From positions 1 through 32,250 of the forward strand of contig NZZV01000153.1 of NCBI GenBank assembly GCA_002698945.1: a DNA stretch of 32,250 bases, in the 5' to 3' direction. The DNA comes from Acidimicrobiaceae bacterium. GTDB lineage: Bacteria; Actinomycetota; Acidimicrobiia; Acidimicrobiales; Ilumatobacteraceae. How positions within the stretch are numbered: the stretch's first letter is position 1; the number at the start of each line of letters is the position of its first letter. The position numbers were made by a program, and so were the translations under genes. Under the pieces are notes generated by a model. It worked only from the letters and a program-made list of their open reading frames with translations. It had not been told where the DNA came from and did no database searches. This document shows, piece after piece, positions 24,745 to 32,091 of the stretch.

Positions 24745-25644
24745 GTGGCCGGCGTGGACGTCGAGATCGAGGGACGGACGATCTCGCTCAGCAACCTCGA
24801 CAAGGTGCTCTACCCGAGTGGGTTCACCAAGTCGCAGGTGATCGACTACATGGCACGCATCGCTCCCGTGGCGATCCCGCATCTGACCGGTCGGGCGTTG
24901 ACGTTCAAGCGGTTCCCCGACGGGACAGACACGAACGGCTTCTTCGAGAAGCGCTGCCCCGGGCACCGACCCCCATGGGTCGACGTCGCGCTCGGACCGG
25001 GCGATCGCAAGGGCGGCATCGAGTACTGCCGGATCGACGAGACCGCATCGATGGTGTGGGCGGCGAACATGGCCGCGCTCGAGTTGCACGCACCGATGGC
25101 CTGCGCCGACGACCTCGACGTGCCGCGGGCGCTCGTGTTCGACTTCGACCCGGGCGCTCCGGCCGCGATCGAGGAGTGCTGTTCGGTGGCGCTCGGCGTT
25201 CGAGACGTGTTGGCTTCGATCGACGTGCAGGGATGGTGCAAGACGTCGGGGTCGAAGGGCCTGCAGATGTACGTGCCGCTCAACACCGACGATGCCACCC
25301 ATGACGGAGCGGCCGACTTCGCGCTCGCCGTCGGCCAGGTGATGGAACGCCAACGGCCCGAGCAGGTCACGACGGTCATGGCCAAGTCCGAGCGACCCGG
25401 GAAGATCTTCATCGATTGGTCGCAGAACGCGTTCCACAAGACGACGATCGCCCCGTACTCGTTGCGAGCCCGGCCCGAGCCGACGGTGTCGACCCCGGTG
25501 ACGTGGGACGAGGTGCAGGCGTGCGCCGACGGCGATGCGGAGTTGCGCTTCACGAGCGACCAGGTACTCCAGCGGGTCGAGGACCACGGGGACCTCTTCG
25601 CCGACGTCCTGACGGTCGAACACGCGCTCCCCACGCCCGGCTGA
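24745..25644 (+). CDS. ligD: stand-alone LigD-type NHEJ DNA polymerase/primase domain protein
   Basis: GRTISLSNLDKVLYPSGFTKSQVIDYMARIAPV; ALVFDFDPG (DxD) and KIFIDWSQN catalytic motifs of LigD PolDom. GTG start 17 nt after the ku stop. No ligase or phosphoesterase domain in this ORF. Confidence 0.93.
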   Translation: MAGVDVEIEGRTISLSNLDKVLYPSGFTKSQVIDYMARIAPVAIPHLTGRALTFKRFPDGTDTNGFFEKRCPGHRPPWVDVALGPGDRKGGIEYCRIDETASMVWAANMAALELHAPMACADDLDVPRALVFDFDPGAPAAIEECCSVALGVRDVLASIDVQGWCKTSGSKGLQMYVPLNTDDATHDGAADFALAVGQVMERQRPEQVTTVMAKSERPGKIFIDWSQNAFHKTTIAPYSLRARPEPTVSTPVTWDEVQACADGDAELRFTSDQVLQRVEDHGDLFADVLTVEHALPTPG

Positions 25645-25790
25645 CCCACGGCTGAAGTCAGACTCGACCCGTTCCGTCACGGTGAGGTGGAGGGTCACGG
25701 TGCGTCGCCCGGAGGGCGGTTCGAGCACCGTTGGTGGGCGCCGACGGTGAACATTCTCTCACGCGTTGTGGGATTCCTGACGATGAGGGC

Positions 25791-27083
25791 ATGATGGTCA
25801 CCGTCATGTTCAGGTCGAGCTCACGGAGTTGGGACGTGGGGCGCCTCGGTGCCACCCTCGCGGTCGTCGCGTTGTTGACGGCCGCCTGTGGTCAGGCGCG
25901 CGCCGCCGCGCCGCCCGAGCCCGAGTTCACCAGTGGTGAACGCGCCGAGCCGACCGTGGTGTCGGTACCGCTCCCGAGCGAAGGCGACATCGTCCTGCCC
26001 GGCGATGTCGAGTCGGACGGATCGGACGTCGATGACGCCGGCGTCGAGTTCGACGTCGGGGACATGGTCGTGCTCGACGACGCCGGCAACGCGTCGCCGA
26101 ACCAGTCGGGTTGGGCCGCGTTCGACGCCGCCATGCAGCGGCGGCTCGGTGGCAATCAGGCCTCGTCGGTCGCGGTCATGATCGACGGTCAGGTGGTGCA
26201 CGCCGGAGCGTTCGGGGTGCGCGTCGCCGGGGGCGAGGCGGTCGAGACGACCGACCGGTTCCGGATCGCCAGCATCTCCAAGACGATCACGGCGATCGTC
26301 ACCATGCAGCTGGTCGAGGACGGGTTGCTGTCACTCGACGAGCCGGTCGGACAACTCCTCGTTGATCACCTGTCGCTCACCGGCCCCGACCCGGACGTGG
26401 CATCGACGACGGTTCGTGAGCTGTTGAGCCACACCGCCGGCTTCCCGCAGCACGAGGCGACGTTCTTCTCGAACGGCGCGACGTCGTGCACCGACGCCGC
26501 CATCAAGGGCCTCAGCACGAACGTCAACTCCGGGAACGGCTACCGCTACAGCAACATGAGCTACTGCGTGCTCGGTGTCCTGATCGAGGCGGTCACCGGT
26601 CAGGCGTACGAACGGGTGGTGGAGGAGCGGCTCCTCGATCCGCTCGGTATCGACGGCATGCGACTGACGTCGACCTACGAACTCGGACCCGACGAGGTGT
26701 CGCACTACCCGACGCCGAACCGCAACTTCATGGAAGTGCTCGGTGCCGCCGGGTCGTGGAACGCCACGCCGACCGACCTGGTGGCGATCATGAACTCGAT
26801 CGACCACGCCACGCCGGGGTGGAAGGCGATCTCCGAGGAGGCGGCGCGTTCGATGCGGTTCCGGATCGACACCGGCCAGCAGCCGGGCGGCTACGGGCTC
26901 GGGATCATCAACTACGAGAACGACACATTCGGGCACACCGGCACGATCCAGAACACCCATGCCATGGTGCTCCATCAGCCCGACGGGATCACGTGGGCCG
27001 TGACCGTCGCCGGCGGCACTCCGAGCGAGTCGGGAACCCTGCGCTCGATCGTGCGCAGCGCGCTCGCCGAGGCCTTCGGCTGA
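25791..27083 (+). CDS. class C beta-lactamase-like serine hydrolase, probable lipoprotein
   Basis: Lipobox LLTAACG; SxxK in RIASISKTITAIVTMQLVEDGLLSLDEPV; YxN in YRYSNMSYCVLG; HTG in FGHTGTI. Confidence 0.9.
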   Translation: MMVTVMFRSSSRSWDVGRLGATLAVVALLTAACGQARAAAPPEPEFTSGERAEPTVVSVPLPSEGDIVLPGDVESDGSDVDDAGVEFDVGDMVVLDDAGNASPNQSGWAAFDAAMQRRLGGNQASSVAVMIDGQVVHAGAFGVRVAGGEAVETTDRFRIASISKTITAIVTMQLVEDGLLSLDEPVGQLLVDHLSLTGPDPDVASTTVRELLSHTAGFPQHEATFFSNGATSCTDAAIKGLSTNVNSGNGYRYSNMSYCVLGVLIEAVTGQAYERVVEERLLDPLGIDGMRLTSTYELGPDEVSHYPTPNRNFMEVLGAAGSWNATPTDLVAIMNSIDHATPGWKAISEEAARSMRFRIDTGQQPGGYGLGIINYENDTFGHTGTIQNTHAMVLHQPDGITWAVTVAGGTPSESGTLRSIVRSALAEAFG

Positions 27084-27132
27084 GTGAAGGCCCCGGCGAA
27101 GCGGGACGTCGAGCAGGTGACGAACGAGTCGG

Positions 27133-27432
27133 TCAGCTGACGGGGACGACGACGAGGCGGGCTTCCTCGCCGGCACCCTGCACGTCGATCGCAGCACCGT
27201 CGAGCTGATCGGCGACTTCGGGAGCGACGCAGTAGGGGAGACCGTGTGCATCGCCCGTCTGGTCACCGTCGAACGGCGTCTCGACGAAGCCGATGCTGAT
27301 CGTGCCCGGCTGGCCGTCGGCATCCGAGCCTGCGACGCGCAGCGTGGCGTCATCGGGGATGCCGTCCTGCTGGTCACGAGCGTTCGTGAGCATCGACGCG
27401 GCGGTGGGAGTGAGGGTCAACAATGAGATCAT
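27133..27432 (-). CDS. small HesB/IscA (A-type Fe-S carrier)-like protein
   Basis: LTLTPTAASMLTNARDQ...DATLRVAG...ISIGFVETPFDGDQ...YCVAPEVADQLDGAAIDVQGAGEEARLVV matches the actinobacterial HesB-like length and layout. Lacks the C-terminal CxC. Confidence 0.55.
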   Translation of the reverse strand: MISLLTLTPTAASMLTNARDQQDGIPDDATLRVAGSDADGQPGTISIGFVETPFDGDQTGDAHGLPYCVAPEVADQLDGAAIDVQGAGEEARLVVVPVS

Positions 27433-27559
27433 CCTTTCGGGATGGTCGTGGGCGTGAATCGCGCGTACCCGGGTTGGCTCGCACGAAACATGAGCATTCT
27501 GTGTACCAAGATCGGGCGCGCGTCGCTACGTCGCTCAGCGGTTCGTTACGGTGATCCGC

Positions 27560-28813
27560 ATGGATTTGCCCCAGCAGGGACGCGCGATCGACGACGTCAT
27601 CGCCGATCTGGCCGACAAGCGCACGGGTGATGCCCGCTGGCAGGACGGCCGCACGTTCGGGATGGTGTACGACGGCGGACCGTCGGTGCACGAGGTCGCG
27701 GAGCGAGCGGCCGTGATGTATCTGCACGAGAACGCGCTGAACACGATGGCGTTCCCGTCGTTGCGGTCGATCCAGAACGAGGTCGTCGACTGGACCGCCG
27801 GGCTGCTCCACGGTCCCGACACCGCGGCCGGGTTTCTCACCAGCGGTGGCACCGAGTCGATCCAGTGCGCGGTGCTCGCTGAGCGCGAGCGCGGGCGAGC
27901 CGAGCGAGGGATCCGTTCGGGTGAGATCGTCGTCGCCGAGTCGGCACACGCCGCGTTCCACAAGTCGGCCCACATGTACGACATGCCGATCCACTCTGCT
28001 CCGGTCCGCGACGACTGGACCGCCGACGTCGACGCGATGGCAGGGCTGGTCAACGAGAACACCGTGCTGGTGGTCGGCTCGGCGCCGCAGTACCCGCAGG
28101 GCGTCGTCGACGACATCCCGGCGATCGCGGCCCTGGCCGCCACGGTCGGCGCCAATTGTCACGTCGACGCGTGCATGGGTGGGTTCGTGCTCCCGTTCGT
28201 CGAGATGCTCGGCCGCGAGGTGCCCGTCTGGGACTTCCGGGTCGACGGGGTGCACAGCATCTCGGCCGACATCCACAAGCTCGGCTACGCACCCAAGGGC
28301 GTCTCGGTCATCCTGCACCGCACCAAGGAGTTGCGGAAGTACCAGACGTTTCTGTTCGACCAGTGGCTCGGGGGGTTCTACGGCTCACCCAACCTCCAGG
28401 GCACCCGTTCCGGCCTGCCGATGGCGTGTGCCTGGGCCGTGATGCAGCACCTCGGCGTCGACGGTTACGTCGACCTCACCCGCACGGTGCTCGACAACGC
28501 CGACCGGATGCGGGCGGGCATCGCCGCGATCGATGGTGTTCGCGTGCTGGGGGACGGGCAGTACCACCTCGTCGCGATGGCGTCCGACCCCGACGCCGCG
28601 GTGCCGATCGACGTGTTCGCGCTCGGCGACGCCCTAGCGAAGCGGGGCTGGCACCACGACCGGCAGGGTCCGCCCGACACGCTGCACTCGACGGTGAGCA
28701 ACACGAACACCGGCATGATCGACCAGTACCTCACCGATCTGGCCGAGTGTGTCGCCGAGGTCGGCGGCGCCACCACCGACGATCGCAGCACCAGCTACTC
28801 GACCGTCGACTGA
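27560..28813 (+). CDS. PLP-dependent group II decarboxylase family, sphingosine-1-phosphate lyase-like
   Basis: FPSLRSIQNEVVDWTAGLLHGPDTAAGFLTSGGTESIQCAV; HVDACMGGFVLPF; SISADIHKLGYAPKGVSVILHR (PLP-Lys); GGFYGSPNLQGTRSG. Confidence 0.9.
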   Translation: MDLPQQGRAIDDVIADLADKRTGDARWQDGRTFGMVYDGGPSVHEVAERAAVMYLHENALNTMAFPSLRSIQNEVVDWTAGLLHGPDTAAGFLTSGGTESIQCAVLAERERGRAERGIRSGEIVVAESAHAAFHKSAHMYDMPIHSAPVRDDWTADVDAMAGLVNENTVLVVGSAPQYPQGVVDDIPAIAALAATVGANCHVDACMGGFVLPFVEMLGREVPVWDFRVDGVHSISADIHKLGYAPKGVSVILHRTKELRKYQTFLFDQWLGGFYGSPNLQGTRSGLPMACAWAVMQHLGVDGYVDLTRTVLDNADRMRAGIAAIDGVRVLGDGQYHLVAMASDPDAAVPIDVFALGDALAKRGWHHDRQGPPDTLHSTVSNTNTGMIDQYLTDLAECVAEVGGATTDDRSTSYSTVD

Positions 28814-29439
28814 CTCCCGTCCCAGCCGTCGCTCGACGGATCGAGCGACTCGAGCGCTGCCTGATCCCGCTCGGGGAGCGCCGGTCGGAGGACCTCCAAC
28901 CGTTTCCAGTCGGGGATGGGCGGTTCGTGATCGAGGCGCGGCGCGAACTTCGAGATCTCGCCGCCGATGTGGATGTACCGCCCGCAGTTCGGGAACGCCC
29001 GCTCGACGGTCACGATCAGCACCGCCTGTGCACCGACGTGGCGTTCGACGTCGGCCGCGTTGGTGGAGACGACGCCCGTGCCCTGCACGCGCATCCGCCA
29101 CGGTCGGTCGGTGTCGATGAACAACAATGCGACCCGCCCGGTGTCGACGACGTTGCCGAGGGTGCGCCACATGCCGTTGCCGTCGTAGCTCGGGATGCGG
29201 AGCTCGGTCGGGCTCACCACCTCGACGAACCCGACGTCGCCGCCCTTGTACGACACGTCCGGCCAGCCGTCGGCGTCGACGGTCGAGATCCACACCGTCG
29301 ACTGTGCCCGGATCAGGTCGACGTCCTCGTCGGTCAGCTCGTGATGAATCGTGAACGTCTGGAGCGCGTCCGCCAGCCGCCGCGAGTCGAACTCGTCCTG
29401 CAGCGCCCGCGCCCCGCCTCCATACAGCACCCCGGTCAT
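28795..29439 (-). CDS. pyridoxamine 5'-phosphate oxidase-like FMN-binding protein
   Basis: QSTVWISTVDADGWPDVSYKGGDVGFVEVVSPTELRIPSYDGNGMWRTLGNVVDTGRVALLFIDTDRPWRMRVQGTG is the PPOX split-barrel signature. Confidence 0.88.
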   Translation of the reverse strand: MTGVLYGGGARALQDEFDSRRLADALQTFTIHHELTDEDVDLIRAQSTVWISTVDADGWPDVSYKGGDVGFVEVVSPTELRIPSYDGNGMWRTLGNVVDTGRVALLFIDTDRPWRMRVQGTGVVSTNAADVERHVGAQAVLIVTVERAFPNCGRYIHIGGEISKFAPRLDHEPPIPDWKRLEVLRPALPERDQAALESLDPSSDGWDGSQSTVE

Positions 29440-29719
29440 GCATCCAGTCTGACCGCGAACCGACCCTCACGCCACCGATCACCGTCGGAGCCGAGTCACT
29501 CGAGCCGTGACTTGCCGCTCTTCGCGGGCGGTCACACGTGTCGGTGGCCACGGCCATCTGCCCGTGTCGGCCAACTCCCGGCGATGTCCACGGCGACGGT
29601 GAGTGGCCGTAGATCTGATCAGTGGAGTGACCTTCAGCCGGCGTTGGAAGGCACCCGTCAACGATCAAAAGTCCGAGCGTTGTGGGACACCGGACCGAGC
29701 ATCTACGTGCCGTACGCGA

Positions 29720-29762
29720 GCGGTCGCGGGCGAATGGCGCGACCGCGATATGTGCGGTCGCG
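29720..29762. repeat. three-arm inverted/direct repeat (alternative hairpins)
   Basis: GCGGTCGCG (29720-29728), CGCGACCGC (29738-29746), GCGGTCGCG (29754-29762). Confidence 0.75.
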
Positions 29763-29882
29763 AGCTGGCCTTGAGGAGCTCCGTCCTTGTCGGGAAACGC
29801 CGACTTCCGATCCCGCCTTGCCGATCGGTGGTTGATGAGAACTTGAGCCGGGTATGCCGAACGGTGCGGCGGCCTCTGCGGA

Positions 29883-30782
29883 GTGCTGCCGTCAAGCAAC
29901 AAAAGGGGGCACTCAGCCATTCTGTCATCTCACCGATGCATCGCATTCCTCACCGTTTCATCGCTCGCTGTCATGTCGGCGTGCGGATCTGACGAGTCAG
30001 CGTCAACAGACTCACTCGATACGACCATCGCTCCGTCATCCAGCGTTGCGCCGACGACGACTTCATCGACCAGCGAGCCGTCTGAAACGACGGAAGCGCC
30101 GACGACGACAGTGCCGGAGACGACCGAAGCTCCAAGCACCACGAACGCGCCGGCAACGATGGCACCGGAAACGACTGAGCCCCCGACGACCACCGGTGCC
30201 ACCCAAACGACTGATGCTCCAACGACCACCCGCGCAACCGAGCCGGCACCCGCCGGGGCGGAGGGCGCGCTCGACTTCAACCTTGATGGCGAGCCCGGAG
30301 CCACCCCGACGGTGTTCGGATACGCCGCCCTGACCGAGGTGGACGAAACAGCGCTCGTCGAGGATGTCAGTGAGGCACTGGGCGATGTGGACGCCGACAC
30401 CAGCTGGGTGCCGATGCCAGCCGACTACGCCTGCACCGGTGCTTCCGAGTACCGGTCGCTGCTGTGGGACGACATCCGCTACGTACTCGCCCGTCGCGAG
30501 GGCCCTGCCGGATTGACCTATCTTGCCGGGTGGACCATCGGAGACACGGCGCTGACATTTTCGCCGCCGCTCGACGCCGAGATCACCGAAGCCAGCGGGA
30601 TCACGACCGACGACGGGATCGGGCTCGGGACATCAGCCGACCGCTTGGAGAACCTCGACTGGGATCAGTCCTGGCGCCAGGGCGATCGGTTTCTCGGACT
30701 CGCGGGTCTTGGGCCGGTGATCTTCCAACTCGACACCTCCAATCAAGTGGTGGGAATGAGCTACGAGCAGAACGACTGCTGA
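29883..30782 (+). CDS. putative lipoprotein with Thr/Pro/Glu-rich mucin-like linker and unknown C-terminal domain
   Basis: CIAFLTVSSLAVMSACGS lipobox; degenerate ETTEAPTTT repeats; C-terminal domain with 2 Cys. Start codon uncertain. Confidence 0.75.
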   Translation: MLPSSNKRGHSAILSSHRCIAFLTVSSLAVMSACGSDESASTDSLDTTIAPSSSVAPTTTSSTSEPSETTEAPTTTVPETTEAPSTTNAPATMAPETTEPPTTTGATQTTDAPTTTRATEPAPAGAEGALDFNLDGEPGATPTVFGYAALTEVDETALVEDVSEALGDVDADTSWVPMPADYACTGASEYRSLLWDDIRYVLARREGPAGLTYLAGWTIGDTALTFSPPLDAEITEASGITTDDGIGLGTSADRLENLDWDQSWRQGDRFLGLAGLGPVIFQLDTSNQVVGMSYEQNDC

Positions 30783-30885
30783 GACCCCGTACTGCCATTG
30801 CCGTTCGGCTCGCAGACCCCCGGGGGAAGCTGGAGTCTGGCGACCCGGTGCGTATGGTCGAAGGGAGCGAGAGATAGGAGCCAAC

Positions 30886-31092
30886 GTGTCGCTCTGGCAA
30901 GACATCCGGGAATCCGTGCGTCGATTGCTTCATCCGACGGCCTCAGAGCGCAATCCTTTGGAACACGACGGCACGCAGGTGGCGAGGAACGTGCGCGACG
31001 CGTTCGGACCGGCTGAGGGTGGAGTCGATGGCGGAGGAGGTTCCGGCCATCGCTTCTTCGAGGCCGACTCTGAGCGCAACCGGCGAGCCTGA
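30886..31092 (+). CDS. small hypothetical protein (68 aa)
   Basis: GTG preceded by AGGAG (gataggagccaacGTG). TATGGT -10-like box at 30853-30858. Protein is charged with a Gly-rich centre. Confidence 0.4.
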   Translation: MSLWQDIRESVRRLLHPTASERNPLEHDGTQVARNVRDAFGPAEGGVDGGGGSGHRFFEADSERNRRA

Positions 31093-31249
31093 TCGAGCGC
31101 ATACCCGGCACAGCGAGCGGTACGACGCCGACCGCCGACGGTGATCGCGATATCGAGCGGCTCGAGGCCGAGAACACTCCTGTGTAGGTGCCGATCTGCA
31201 CGGCGTGGTTGAGATGCTTGTTGCGATGTTCTGAGCGATGTGGTGTGAC

Positions 31250-31263
31250 TGGTGGCGCCACCA
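31250..31263. repeat. 14-bp perfect palindrome in a non-coding stretch
   Basis: TGGTGGCGCCACCA, with imperfect outer pairing TGTG...CACA. Confidence 0.6.
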
Positions 31264-31395
31264 CGACACAACAGGTCGGGATGACTCAAGTAGAACATGC
31301 CTCGATTGGCCTGAGCGCCGGCTCTGGAACCGGCAGTTCGGTCGCTACGAAGGGAATCCTCACGTTGCCGACTTTGCGAGGCTTCTTCCACGCCG

Positions 31396-31424
31396 TTGAC
31401 AGAGTAATTCACGGTTGCCACTCT
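31396..31424 (+). promoter_or_regulatory. sigma70/SigA-type promoter for the 31431 lipoprotein gene, predicted leaderless
   Basis: TTGACA (31396-31401), 17-bp spacer, CACTCT (31419-31424), 6 nt before ATG 31431. Confidence 0.6.
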
Positions 31425-31430
31425 GGGATC

Positions 31431-32084
31431 ATGAAGTCTCGACCCGTCACCGCACTCCTGCTGGCAGCATCAGTGCTCTCATGTGGTGACCCCACCGCAA
31501 CGGTCGAGCCGCTGCCGTCGAAGGTGTCGGACATGTCTACCGGCGACGCCGCCGCTCAGACCGCTGGCGGTCGAACCCACCTCCCAGAGTCCACGGGCAC
31601 CGATGGTCGGAGCACGGTGAACGTCCGAGCGCGACCGTCCGATTCCCCGGCCGCAGCGGAGCCCGACCTGGCCCCCAGTCAGACTCGCGATCCAACAAGC
31701 ACCGTTCCATCGGCGAATCCGGTTCGAGCGCTCGTCCTCGAGGCGCTCGACGAACTCGGCGTTGAGCCCACCTATGACCCACCCGACCCGTTCGGCGCGA
31801 ACATCACCGTCGAGCACGACCACGGCGTGCTCCAGGTGTTGGCGACTGAGGAGCAGCGATTTCGGGGCGATCCCATCATCAACTCCACCGACTCAATCGG
31901 TGGCGTCGACGTCGCCATCGTCGAGTACGACTCCGGGATCATCCGATGGGCGTTCTCGTGTGGGGGAGTCCGGTTTGAGGTCGGAGGCAATCCACTACCG
32001 GTAGACGCCACGATCGAGAGCTTCACGGGTGAATTGATCGCCGCCATCGACACTTGCCCATCGCTGCTGCCGACCTCACGGTGA
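31431..32084 (+). CDS. putative lipoprotein of unknown function
   Basis: MKSRPVTALLLAASVLSCGDP signal peptide with lipobox (VLSC). Low-complexity Ser/Thr/Pro linker, then a compact domain with 2 Cys. Confidence 0.7.
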   Translation: MKSRPVTALLLAASVLSCGDPTATVEPLPSKVSDMSTGDAAAQTAGGRTHLPESTGTDGRSTVNVRARPSDSPAAAEPDLAPSQTRDPTSTVPSANPVRALVLEALDELGVEPTYDPPDPFGANITVEHDHGVLQVLATEEQRFRGDPIINSTDSIGGVDVAIVEYDSGIIRWAFSCGGVRFEVGGNPLPVDATIESFTGELIAAIDTCPSLLPTSR

Positions 32085-32091
32085 CAGCGTC

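Noticed and set aside
25677-25702. TCACGGTG direct repeat (25677 and 25695) upstream of the serine hydrolase
   Set aside because: Only 8 bp, two copies, no recurrence at other promoters in the window. Could be chance.
24397-25728. 443-aa minus-strand ORF across the end of ku and the LigD polymerase gene
   Set aside because: Shadow of two well-identified NHEJ genes, with no domain of its own.
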